Positions 5,810 through 12,792 of a stretch of 13,375 nt of DNA are shown in pieces (positions within the stretch are counted from its first letter, which is position 1; the number at the start of each line of letters is the position of its first letter). A program made the translations under genes and the position numbers. Source of the stretch: Candidatus Finniella inopinata (GTDB taxonomy: Bacteria > Pseudomonadota > Alphaproteobacteria > Paracaedibacterales > CAITNM01); NCBI GenBank assembly GCA_945903885.1, contig CAMDPB010000007.1:1-13375 (forward strand), read 5' to 3'. The notes beneath the pieces were generated by a model, which saw only the letters and a list, made by a program, of their open reading frames with translations, was not told the DNA's origin and did not search any database.

Positions 5810-7357
5810 ATGTTTAAGCTTTGTTTTACAAACGCATGGGGGGATTTTTCAAACGCAATTTTATGCAAATGGGATGTGGTGCAATTTTTCATTACCCACC
5901 AAGAAGGACACGTGGCCAGTGCACGTTTAGTAGTTGGGAATTTTGTGCCTCCTGATGGTACGTATTTAGGAATTTTTGATGATGAAACGTTGTTATTTCA
6001 GGGGGTGGTATCGGGGCAATTTGAGCATCATCAGCGCTTAACAAAAGTGGAAGTTCTTGGCATTTCGCCAAGTTTTGAGAAGGATTTAAAAACACTTTTG
6101 GCTGATAAATCACTGCAATATAACCCTGTATTTTTTCAAGGGAAAGATCCAAAACCAAGTGATTATTTAGAAAGTTGCAATGCACTTTTTTATTGGAACA
6201 GAGACACGGGAAAAATTGCTTTAAGTGATTATTTCAAGGGAAATAAGTGTGTTGATGTGAGCGGTCAATACATTGAGAGATCATTTAAAATCCAGCAAAT
6301 TTCCATGCCATTGGGTCGTGTGATTATTGATTTAAAAGTGCACTGGACCCAAAACTTGAGCGGGGCTTTTAATGCAGCATCTTACATTGCCCGTGCCTTT
6401 CCTGAAAAAATAGTAGCAACCTTAACGCCAGATGCAGTGACTAACCATTGGCCGCTGAATGACCAACGACTAGGATTAGGGAGACGCCAAAGTGGTTATC
6501 GGGTTGAGCATTCAACAATCACGCCAATGCACTCAAGCGGGCTTAGACTTTACACAAAACCCTTTTGCACTAAACAGGGGAATGCAGAAAAAAGCTTAAC
6601 CACTAAAATTCATTATTTCAAAACAGCTTTGAAAATTCATTGGAAGTATAACCAACCCAGGGTGGAATATATGGTGATTCAAGGGCAATTGAATCATTGC
6701 CAACACCTGTTTACTCAGCATCGAGTTCGCCGTATTCCCATTTCAATAGAGCTGCCCAAAAGTGAACAGGCGATGTTTTTTGAAACAAGCCAAGGCGCGG
6801 AATTTATAACTTATGCTAGTCGCATTGCGCAATCGCAACTTAGGGCATCAGCCAGATGCATACAGGTTTTGTGCACCCTGCCCTGGAATTTAGGACGCGA
6901 TTTAACCGTAGATAATTCTTTAAAAGCAGATGGAAAATTTGAAGGCAAAATCACCAAAGTACGCCATGTGGTTAAAGGTTTGCAGCGCTGTGTAGAAGTG
7001 ACGGTGGCCTGCGTGATTCAGGCAGGTGATTTGGAAAATTGCGCAATCGAGAGTACGGATGAATACCCCCCAAATTATATGGAAAATGAAACACAATCAG
7101 CAGATGGTTTGCTTGGCATTGCGCACCCGAAGCTGCACCCCAAAGATATTATTGCCAATATAGTTGTGAAAAATTCAGCCTTGGAACAGGAAGCGTACCT
7201 TTTACAAAATCAATATCCGGTGCGCAATAATATGAACGCTGTGTTACAAGAAGTACCAACAAGTATTCATATTGAATTAAAAGATTTACGCACTAATAAG
7301 CCCTTGCTAAGACGATTTGAGAAAACGTTGGAGGTTGTTGAGGTGCCAGGAAAGTAA
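5810..7357 (+). CDS. Putative phage tail baseplate hub protein
   Basis: 515 aa with a very strong GGAGGAG ribosome binding site. There is no signal peptide. The first about 105 residues fit the opening domain of tail hub proteins (gp27/late-control-D fold): a strand V-V-Q-F-F-I-T-H, then A-S-A-R-L-V-V-G, a short linker Y-L-G-I-F-D-D-E-T-L-L-F-Q-G-V-V-S-G and a strand T-K-V-E-V-L-G-I-S-P. The remainder is a long mix of beta strands, with cysteines around residues 353-425 and a tail ending L-E-V-V-E-V-P-G-K. The hub sits at the distal end of a phage tail and holds the tip proteins. The call rests on the N-terminal pattern, size and position before other tail genes, so the family is not certain. 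It stands alone between two sets of non-phage genes, with a terminator immediately upstream. Confidence 0.5.
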   Translation: MFKLCFTNAWGDFSNAILCKWDVVQFFITHQEGHVASARLVVGNFVPPDGTYLGIFDDETLLFQGVVSGQFEHHQRLTKVEVLGISPSFEKDLKTLLADKSLQYNPVFFQGKDPKPSDYLESCNALFYWNRDTGKIALSDYFKGNKCVDVSGQYIERSFKIQQISMPLGRVIIDLKVHWTQNLSGAFNAASYIARAFPEKIVATLTPDAVTNHWPLNDQRLGLGRRQSGYRVEHSTITPMHSSGLRLYTKPFCTKQGNAEKSLTTKIHYFKTALKIHWKYNQPRVEYMVIQGQLNHCQHLFTQHRVRRIPISIELPKSEQAMFFETSQGAEFITYASRIAQSQLRASARCIQVLCTLPWNLGRDLTVDNSLKADGKFEGKITKVRHVVKGLQRCVEVTVACVIQAGDLENCAIESTDEYPPNYMENETQSADGLLGIAHPKLHPKDIIANIVVKNSALEQEAYLLQNQYPVRNNMNAVLQEVPTSIHIELKDLRTNKPLLRRFEKTLEVVEVPGK

Positions 7358-7390
7358 ATGATGTTATTCAGTGGATTTTATAGGACTGGA

Positions 7391-7411
7391 CTCTATGGTC
7401 AAGCCATAGAG
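7391..7411. repeat. Hairpin repeat with TCAAG loop
   Basis: A perfect 8-bp inverted repeat CTCTATGG / CCATAGAG around TCAAG. The inner GGTCAAGCC is shared in related form by the neighbouring hairpins at 7432-7452 and 7495-7514, whose stems differ. Confidence 0.6.
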
Positions 7412-7431
7412 AAACTAAGGAGTGTAGATGG

Positions 7432-7452
7432 ATCTCTGATCGAGCCAGAGAT
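7432..7452. repeat. Hairpin repeat with TCGAG-type loop
   Basis: A 7-bp inverted repeat ATCTCTG / CAGAGAT around ATCGAGC. It looks like the same family as the hairpin at 7391, with one changed base next to the loop. Confidence 0.5.
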
Positions 7453-7491
7453 GGCAGAGATGATGAATGGTTTCCGAGAGGAGTGAAGAAG

Positions 7492-7549
7492 GATCCCACG
7501 GCCTAGACCGTGGGGCTAAACAAACTTAGTCAAATATTACAAAGCAGTA
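7492..7549 (-). repeat. 58-bp 3'-end repeat, copy 1, with terminal hairpin
   Basis: Matches 9464-9521 at 55 of 58 bases. It covers the last three codons (T-A-L) and stop of the NHL gene, plus a 3' hairpin CCCACGG / CCGTGGG at 7495-7514 with the loop CCTAGA. On the - strand no T-run follows the stem, so it is not a classic intrinsic terminator. It may still protect the transcript 3' end. Confidence 0.8.
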
Positions 7550-9252
7550 CCGATTCTCATATTACGCGCCCAGCTTACACCAGCGCCTAACTTTAGTATT
7601 GATCCACTATTAAACTTCAAGGTGCCAAAAATGTCAGCAGCAGATGTATGTACAGGCACCGCTACACTTGCTAACACTTCAAGAACACCGCCGCTTTGTA
7701 TTTCCGTAGCACCCGGAACACTAGATGCGGTAGCACCCATGATTTTTACTAATCCTCCACTTAGTACAGTTGCAACACCAGTGGGCATTTTGCTAGCACT
7801 TGATGCCCCAACATGCACAACCCCTGGAATAGAAAGCGGGGTAGCGCTTGCGCTCATGTCTCCGGCAGTAACTACGCCAGATCCATCTAAGGTAAGCAGA
7901 GATGTGCCATAAGGTGCTGCAATTGAAGAAACAGCAGCACCACTATCTGTTGTAATAGTAGCTGCACTTCTTGTATCAACAACAGGGATTACGACAGTTC
8001 CGCTAGTTACTTCCATATTTCCCCCAGCAAATGCAAGAGAAGCACCCATGTTGTTAGTGGCGGCAACTTTAACAAGTCCTGCATCTACTGATAAGTTCAA
8101 TAAAGAAGAATTATCGCCCGATAGTACAGCAGTACCATTACCTGTTTTATGAGCAGTAATAGCTAATGAACCAGACACAGTACCACTATCTGTACCATTC
8201 ACTTCTACGCTCATAGAAGGTGGGATGAGCCTACGAATGGTATTATTACTAGTATCTGTTACAAACACATACCCGAATGCATCAACAACGAGACCAGTAG
8301 GGGCATTAAATCGTGCTGCTGAACCTAATCCATCAGTAGAGCCAGATGATCCTGCAGTACCTGCAATAGTTGATACAGTATAGGTTCCACTACTGTTAGT
8401 AAGTTTTCTAATAATGTTGTTACCGCGGTCTGCCACGTAAAGATTGCCTGCCTTATCAATATCAATATCCCAAGGGCTATTAAAGCGTGCTGCGGTTCCT
8501 ACGGCATCAATAGAACCAGATGTTCCAGCAGTTCCGGCAATGGTGGTTACAACACCTGCGGGAGTAATTTTGCGAATTGTATTGTTAGTAGTATCTGACG
8601 CATAAAGATTGTTAGAGCTATCAATAGTAATACCGCTAATACCATTGAACCTAGCTGCAGCTCCTGTGCCATCTGCAGAACCTGGAGAAAAAGCAGTTCC
8701 TGCAAAAATAGAATACGAACCATCTGGTAAAATTTTAAAAATTCTGTTTGATTGACCATCTGCCATAAAAATATTATTGCTACTATCAACGACTAGACCG
8801 TATCCATCGTAAGCAGGAGAAGATACTGCATTCAGTGATGCATTAGAAACATATGTTCCGCCTGACTGTATCCATTGATATAGATTGCTATAATTGTCAG
8901 CAGTTATTATGCTCGATACACCGGCGCTTGTTATGTATGAGCAAACAGCTTGCACGGGTGTTGAACCAATACTGTAATTAAACAAAGTAGACGCCGTATA
9001 CGTTCCACCACCTGTTGTAATTTTTCTGACATTGTTATCTGAGTCTGGTTCATACAAGTCACCTGTTGAAAGATTAATTGACATCATGCCTGGACTTTTG
9101 AACCGCGCCGCTGTTCCAACTCCGTCGGTATGAGCAAAGCTGCCTGCAAGCCCTGCAACGGTTGTCACATCGTAGCTAGCACAAAGGTTAGAAGACAACG
9201 CCAACCCCACAGCAAGGGATGCGCAGTATTTAAATATAGTATTTTTTTTCAT
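7537..9252 (-). CDS. Exported NHL-repeat beta-propeller protein with a repeat-rich C-terminal domain
   Basis: 571 aa with AAGGAA before the ATG. The Sec signal peptide covers residues 1-26 (basic M-K-K-N, hydrophobic core, L-C-A-S). Residues about 28-345 hold NHL-type blades: a repeated T-I-A-G-T-A-G with D-G-x-G-x-A-A-R-F-N (near 197, 252, 310; a first copy at 46), then I-D-x-x-G-N-L-Y-V-A-D and N-N-x-I-R-K-I/L (near 73, 223, 278, 337). NHL propellers bind proteins or ligands. Residues about 346-571 match most of the adjacent 308-aa protein: K-x-G-x-G-T near 369, a V-x-x-A-A-T-x-N-x-G-A stretch, and the end G-T-L-x-F-N-S-G-S-x-L-x-L-G ... S-W-A-R-N ... T-A-L. This part resembles the beta-helical passenger repeats of autotransporters, but there is no C-terminal beta-barrel. 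Likely a surface or secreted protein; partner unknown. Confidence 0.8.
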   Translation of the reverse strand: MKKNTIFKYCASLAVGLALSSNLCASYDVTTVAGLAGSFAHTDGVGTAARFKSPGMMSINLSTGDLYEPDSDNNVRKITTGGGTYTASTLFNYSIGSTPVQAVCSYITSAGVSSIITADNYSNLYQWIQSGGTYVSNASLNAVSSPAYDGYGLVVDSSNNIFMADGQSNRIFKILPDGSYSIFAGTAFSPGSADGTGAAARFNGISGITIDSSNNLYASDTTNNTIRKITPAGVVTTIAGTAGTSGSIDAVGTAARFNSPWDIDIDKAGNLYVADRGNNIIRKLTNSSGTYTVSTIAGTAGSSGSTDGLGSAARFNAPTGLVVDAFGYVFVTDTSNNTIRRLIPPSMSVEVNGTDSGTVSGSLAITAHKTGNGTAVLSGDNSSLLNLSVDAGLVKVAATNNMGASLAFAGGNMEVTSGTVVIPVVDTRSAATITTDSGAAVSSIAAPYGTSLLTLDGSGVVTAGDMSASATPLSIPGVVHVGASSASKMPTGVATVLSGGLVKIMGATASSVPGATEIQSGGVLEVLASVAVPVHTSAADIFGTLKFNSGSILKLGAGVSWARNMRIGTAL

Positions 9253-9390
9253 GAGTATTTCCTTGTAATAAAATGTGTTGGTTGCAAATTTTATACTACA
9301 AGAACATGTATTAAAGTTTAGTTAAATATAGTTTATATATAAATAAATTATTTAATATATTTTTATTTAAATAAACTTGATAATATTCAC

Positions 9391-9430
9391 TGGATCCCGA
9401 CGCCCTCTAACGAGGGCTCTGGATGACGGA
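9391..9430. repeat. Palindromic intergenic element
   Basis: Begins TGGATCCCGAC and contains the 6-bp stem GCCCTC / GAGGGC with a TAAC loop (9402-9417), then CTGGATGACGG. The outer arms (TCCCGA and TCTGGA) no longer pair. This is a typical layout for dispersed repeats of low-GC alphaproteobacteria, and the start resembles the GGATCC region at 4171. Confidence 0.5.
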
Positions 9431-9463
9431 GTATTTAGGTTGTTGACTTTCACAACTTGTGTT

Positions 9464-9521
9464 GATCCCACGGCCTAGACCGCGGGACTAACCAAACTTA
9501 GTCAAATATTACAAAGCAGTA
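9464..9521 (-). repeat. 58-bp 3'-end repeat, copy 2, with terminal hairpin
   Basis: Differs from 7492-7549 at three positions. It covers the stop codon and final T-A-L codons of the 308-aa gene plus a hairpin (9467-9486) whose stem pairs on the - strand through one G-U wobble. No T-run follows on the - strand. Confidence 0.8.
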
Positions 9522-10435
9522 GCAACAGTAATGTTACGTGCCCAGCTTGCGCCATTTCCTAGTCTCAATGTTGAGCCTGAATTAAAGTTCAATGTACCGA
9601 AAAGATCAGAAGAAGTTGCAGCACCATCAGCGGGAACTGCTATGCTTGGCGCCACGTTAAGAACGCCGGCATTTTTAATTACTACATTACCTGGGCATTG
9701 GTTTGCCGTTGCAGTTTGTATTTCTAACTGACCGGTTACATCAACCTGTGCATTAGGCAATTTACCACCGCTTGCAACTTGTAAATTAACACCAGAACCT
9801 ACATTCATTGGCACGGCAAGAACACCACCATCAGCTGAAGTGCCCAAGTTTGAAGCAGCAATAGCAGTGCATGTAAATGGCGCAACAGACGTAGCAGCAA
9901 GAGCAGCAACAGCCGGGGCTGCTAAAGCAGCCGCACTAGTTTGAGCAACTAAAGATAGTGCACTAACAGCAGGAGCAGAGGAACTTCCAGGACTGAAAGT
10001 TGATAGAGTGCCTGCAACGTTAGCGTCAATTTGAAGTTGTGCAGCACTAGTCATTGCAAGTGGAGGCACCACTACACTTTTAGATGCAATAGATGCAACG
10101 CCACCTGATACAGTTGCTGAACCCATCAAAATTTCTAAGGCAGGTATGACAGTAGAGAGTCCGGCAGTATCCATAGTAACTTTTGCACCAACGTTACCAG
10201 TTGCTGCATACTGAACCCTACCATTGTTAATTGCTAGATTAGTTAAGCTAGTAGCGTTAGCACCAGACATAACAAGAGTACCTGCACCTATTTTTCGTGC
10301 TGTTCCAGTAATAACACCACTGTTAGTTGCAATGTCTGAGTTATCAACTTGCATGATTAAGTTTGAAGCAAAAGTTGAAGTTGAAGTTGCAATAACTGCA
10401 AGCAAACCCAATGTAAATTTTTGAATATTTTTCAT
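9509..10435 (-). CDS. Exported repeat-rich surface protein, paralogue of the NHL protein C-terminal domain
   Basis: 308 aa, AAGGAA 6 bases before the ATG. The Sec signal peptide ends T-F-A-S near residue 24. The mature protein is very rich in A, S, V, T and G, with almost no aromatic residues. It aligns along its length with residues 346-571 of the neighbouring NHL protein: K-I-G-A-G-T-L-V-M-S-G-A-N at 48-60, V-Q-Y-A-A-T-G-N-V-G-A at 74-84, and the last 30 residues G-T-L-N-F-N-S-G-S-T-L-R-L-G ... S-W-A-R-N ... T-A-L. The G-x-G-T-L-x-x-S-G-x-N motif recalls autotransporter passenger repeats, suggesting a beta-solenoid. There is no beta-barrel translocator or anchor motif. Two Cys (in F-T-C-T and N-Q-C-P) may pair. 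Expressed on its own or with the NHL gene; the 256-base gap between them holds palindromes and an AT-rich leader, so separate transcription is likely. Confidence 0.75.
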   Translation of the reverse strand: MKNIQKFTLGLLAVIATSTSTFASNLIMQVDNSDIATNSGVITGTARKIGAGTLVMSGANATSLTNLAINNGRVQYAATGNVGAKVTMDTAGLSTVIPALEILMGSATVSGGVASIASKSVVVPPLAMTSAAQLQIDANVAGTLSTFSPGSSSAPAVSALSLVAQTSAAALAAPAVAALAATSVAPFTCTAIAASNLGTSADGGVLAVPMNVGSGVNLQVASGGKLPNAQVDVTGQLEIQTATANQCPGNVVIKNAGVLNVAPSIAVPADGAATSSDLFGTLNFNSGSTLRLGNGASWARNITVATAL

Positions 10436-10469
10436 TATTTCGTTCCTTTTTAAATAAATTTTTACAGAA

Positions 10470-10486
10470 TATTGGCGGTGCCAATA
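10470..10486. promoter_or_regulatory. Inverted repeat upstream of the 308-aa surface protein gene
   Basis: TATTGGC / GCCAATA, a perfect 7-bp inverted repeat with a 3-base spacer, 35-51 bases upstream of the - strand start at 10435. The position fits an operator or a 5' UTR hairpin; no binding protein can be named. Confidence 0.3.
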
Positions 10487-10587
10487 ATTACAGTTATAAG
10501 TAAATTATATTAAAAAATAGTTATTTTTTATTTAAAAATAAATTAACATTACAATAAAAGAGTTTGAGCTTGTAAATCTCACCAAAC

Positions 10588-10614
10588 ATCAATCATCAAT
10601 CATCAATCATCAAT
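10588..10614. repeat. Four tandem copies of a 7-base repeat (ATCAATC)
   Basis: Three exact copies of ATCAATC and a partial fourth, ending at a run of T, 35 bases before the + strand tail gene at 10649. It lies in the 213-base intergenic region between divergent genes, which otherwise is AT-rich with no recognisable promoter. Confidence 0.75.
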
Positions 10615-10648
10615 TTTTTTTAATCAGTAACAACAAAAGGAAAACGTT

Positions 10649-11359
10649 ATGTTTCGTTCGAAAATATTAGGGCAAGATTCGTTCAACCAGGCGATGGTAG
10701 TAACGCCTGTTAATGTCAATTCTGATATGGGGCATTTTTCAATTGGCGCCTTTGATTTAATAACACCTGTATTTGAAGATGTTCCCATGCCACCAAAGCA
10801 CTTATGGATTAGAGTAAAGGTTCATTTTGAGTTATGCGCTGATACGCCTGTGTTTCGTGGGACAAATAGTTTTGTTTGGCCTGGTGATGGTCGCTGTGCA
10901 TCGGTCAAACTAGAAGGATCTCAAATTTTATATGCTCAAAAAGACTATGAAATTGATAAGTGCTGGGCGCTATCAAAAGAGCAGAAAATTTATGAACATC
11001 GCTTTGCTGTGGCCCCTACCTTATATGGGAATAACACAGGCATTCATTTATGGCCATGCGGTGGGCGCGTAGGAAAATTTTTAGAAATTGAACAGCTTTT
11101 TGCCCAAGTGGCTTTTGATGAAAATGACATTTTTGTAAACAGTTTAAGTACATGGAAAAAGCATCTGGTAGATGGAGCTGAGGTTGTATTTGAACCACCA
11201 CCTGCAAATGAAATTTCTTTAATTAGCGCACTTAACACCGGTAAATTTTCATGGGTTATAGAACAGCAAGGCATACAATTTTGTTTTTCTAGCTGCCACA
11301 TTGAATTTACTGACGACTCAAATTTCATGGACATTTTATGTGAAAGGAACGACCTATGA
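10649..11359 (+). CDS. Putative phage tail protein, unknown family
   Basis: 236 aa with a strong AAAGGAAA site. No signal peptide or membrane segment. It appears beta-rich: H-L-W-I-R-V-K-V-H-F-E-L near 51-62, then F-R-G-T-N-S-F-V-W-P-G-D-G-R and a C-terminal W-V-I-E-Q-Q-G-I-Q-F-C-F. Its stop overlaps the start of the tail-fibre-like gene by the ATGA arrangement, and the following genes are fibre, lysin and holin. A distal tail or receptor-binding role is therefore inferred from context. I recognise no family, and its start after the non-phage surface-protein genes shows where the phage block resumes. Confidence 0.5.
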   Translation: MFRSKILGQDSFNQAMVVTPVNVNSDMGHFSIGAFDLITPVFEDVPMPPKHLWIRVKVHFELCADTPVFRGTNSFVWPGDGRCASVKLEGSQILYAQKDYEIDKCWALSKEQKIYEHRFAVAPTLYGNNTGIHLWPCGGRVGKFLEIEQLFAQVAFDENDIFVNSLSTWKKHLVDGAEVVFEPPPANEISLISALNTGKFSWVIEQQGIQFCFSSCHIEFTDDSNFMDILCERNDL

Positions 11360-11721
11360 TTACCTACCGACTTGAAAAGGGTGCGCCCCTAAGCATTTTA
11401 GAAATTGATACGAATTTCCGTGAACTTGAACAACGGTTAAGCACATTGGAAGATCACCCTAACACTCCTGTAATTGCAGTTGAACAACAAGAAGATATGC
11501 TAGTTTTTAAAGTAGATGGTGAGGTGATTTCGCACGTTATACTGCCGAAATTTCAACCACTTTTAAAAGGAGAATGGAAGAAAGATACAACGTACCAAAG
11601 GGGGACTTGGGTGAATTTCAACCAAGCACTTTATGCCTGCCAAATTTTGCACACTAGCGGTGAAACTTTTGAATCAAAATTTTGGACTTTAATTTTTGAT
11701 GGAGGACGAACTGATGCTTAA
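11356..11721 (+). CDS. Short tail-fibre-like protein with C-terminal carbohydrate-binding-like module
   Basis: 121 aa, AAAGGAA upstream, start overlapping the previous stop by four bases. Residues 8-32 (K-G-A-P-L-S-I-L-E-I-D-T-N-F-R-E-L-E-Q-R-L) match the G-x-P-L-T-x-x-E-x-D-x-N-F segment that opens many tail fibre and tail needle proteins, and form a short coiled coil. Residues 71-115 (G-E-W, then T-T-Y-Q-R-G-T-W-V, A-L-Y-A-C and F-W-T-L) match the small CBM5/12-like module often found at the ends of phage fibres, which binds surface glycans. Short for a fibre; it may be a trimeric tip or a truncated form. The next start codon lies inside its last codons. Confidence 0.7.
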   Translation: MITYRLEKGAPLSILEIDTNFRELEQRLSTLEDHPNTPVIAVEQQEDMLVFKVDGEVISHVILPKFQPLLKGEWKKDTTYQRGTWVNFNQALYACQILHTSGETFESKFWTLIFDGGRTDA

Positions 11722-12136
11722 AATTCATGAACGGGATTTAGACATTTTGGCACGCACAATTTATGGAGAAGCCAGAGGCGAACTGAATAATCCTGAAGGT
11801 GGAATGCAAAGCTTACAAGCCGTTGGCTGGGTAATTAAGAACCGCGCAAAGATGCTGCAATTCAGCCCATATATTCATAAAGTTTGCATGCAGCCATGGC
11901 AGTTTTCCTGCTGGAATTTGAATGACCCAAATAGAAAATCACTTTTGGAAACAAGCTTTGAGGACAAGGTGTATAGGGCGTGCTTTCTGGCAGCTACTCG
12001 AGTATTGTTTGATAACACTATTGATTGCACTAAGGGCGCGAATCATTACCACAGCACGAACATTGCCCCACCTTATTGGGCCGTAAGTAAAAACCCCACT
12101 GTTACTATTGGTCATCATATTTTTTATAAACTGTAA
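11714..12136 (+). CDS. SleB-type cell wall hydrolase (phage endolysin)
   Basis: 140 aa from ATG 11714, preferred because GGAGG ends 8 bases upstream; TTG 11696 and ATG 11699 lie upstream in frame but without such a site. The Hydrolase_2 (SleB) hallmarks are I-Y-G-E-A-R-G-E-L at 16-24, with Glu19 the likely catalytic acid, V-I-K-N-R-A at 40-45, Q-P-W-Q-F-S-C-W at 60-67, G-A-N-H-Y-H-S at 108-114 and I-G-H-H-I-F-Y at 132-138. The family cleaves the glycan strand of peptidoglycan. Placement between a tail fibre-like gene and a holin, and absence of a signal peptide, indicate a lytic enzyme released by the holin. The domain is essentially complete for a minimal SleB enzyme. Confidence 0.9.
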   Translation: MLKIHERDLDILARTIYGEARGELNNPEGGMQSLQAVGWVIKNRAKMLQFSPYIHKVCMQPWQFSCWNLNDPNRKSLLETSFEDKVYRACFLAATRVLFDNTIDCTKGANHYHSTNIAPPYWAVSKNPTVTIGHHIFYKL

Positions 12137-12144
12137 GGGGAAAC

Positions 12145-12675
12145 ATGGCATTTCCATTAATTGCAGCGGCTTTGGGGCTGGCCGAATTTGCCCCAGTTAT
12201 TGCCCGGTGGATGGGCGGTGATAATGCAGAATCTGTGGCGCATCAGGTTGTAGATATTGCAAAACACGTAACAGGTCATGCTGACCCGGTGGAGGCATCA
12301 AAAGCGTTGGCTGAAAATTCATTGTTGATTGCGGAATTTCAAAAAGAAGTAATTAAAATTGAAGCCGAGCTTGAATTGAAATTAATGGCAGATAGGCAAA
12401 GTGCTAGGGAACGCGACATTGCCATTGCCCAAGCAGGGCGGCGCAATGTGCGGGCCGATGTTATGGTGCTAAGTGCCGCGGTTGGGTTGGTTACTTGTTT
12501 ATGGACGCTAACCAGCTATGCTGGAAAACTGCCCGGTGAAGCCGTTGGAATTATTTCAACAATCGCCGGTATTTTTGGTTCGTGTTTGAAAGATGCATAC
12601 ACTTTTGAATTTGGTTCTTCCCGTGGCAGTAGAGAGAAAGATTCGTTGGCAGTAATAATGCGGCAAACACCATGA
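12145..12675 (+). CDS. 3TM phage/GTA-type holin
   Basis: 176 aa, AAGGGGA before the ATG, 8 bases after the hydrolase stop. It fits the alphaproteobacterial GTA/phage 3TM holin family: an N-terminal hydrophobic segment followed by W-M-G-G-D-N-A-E (22-29), a long amphipathic helix (55-100) with the characteristic D-R-Q-S-A-R-E-R-D (83-91), two membrane segments at about 104-123 and 132-150, and the signature F-G-S-S-R-G-S at 156-162. Such holins open the inner membrane so that the endolysin reaches peptidoglycan. With the hydrolase it forms a compact lysis pair. This is the clearest family match in the phage block, and the strongest hint that the genome is alphaproteobacterial. Confidence 0.9.
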   Translation: MAFPLIAAALGLAEFAPVIARWMGGDNAESVAHQVVDIAKHVTGHADPVEASKALAENSLLIAEFQKEVIKIEAELELKLMADRQSARERDIAIAQAGRRNVRADVMVLSAAVGLVTCLWTLTSYAGKLPGEAVGIISTIAGIFGSCLKDAYTFEFGSSRGSREKDSLAVIMRQTP

Positions 12676-12792
12676 AGAGACCAGATCAGTAAAACCAACG
12701 TCGTGTGCTACAAAATATTTCACAATCAACCCATCATTAAGCAATTTTATTTTATTATTAAGATTCTTTAACTTAAATTAAGGATTTTTTTT

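Noticed and set aside
7495..7514. Classic intrinsic terminator of the NHL gene
   Set aside because: The hairpin is good but no T-run follows on the - strand, so it is listed as part of a repeat instead.
7622..7912. Open frame on the + strand inside the NHL gene region
   Set aside because: It mirrors the A/S/T/G-rich coding sequence of the - strand gene, which has the signal peptide, repeats and paralogue; no independent support.
10588..10614. Possible CRISPR-like array
   Set aside because: The unit is 7 bases with no spacers, so it is a simple tandem repeat.
11696..11713. TTG/ATG starts upstream of the SleB hydrolase
   Set aside because: No ribosome binding site precedes them, and GGAGG is placed correctly for ATG 11714.
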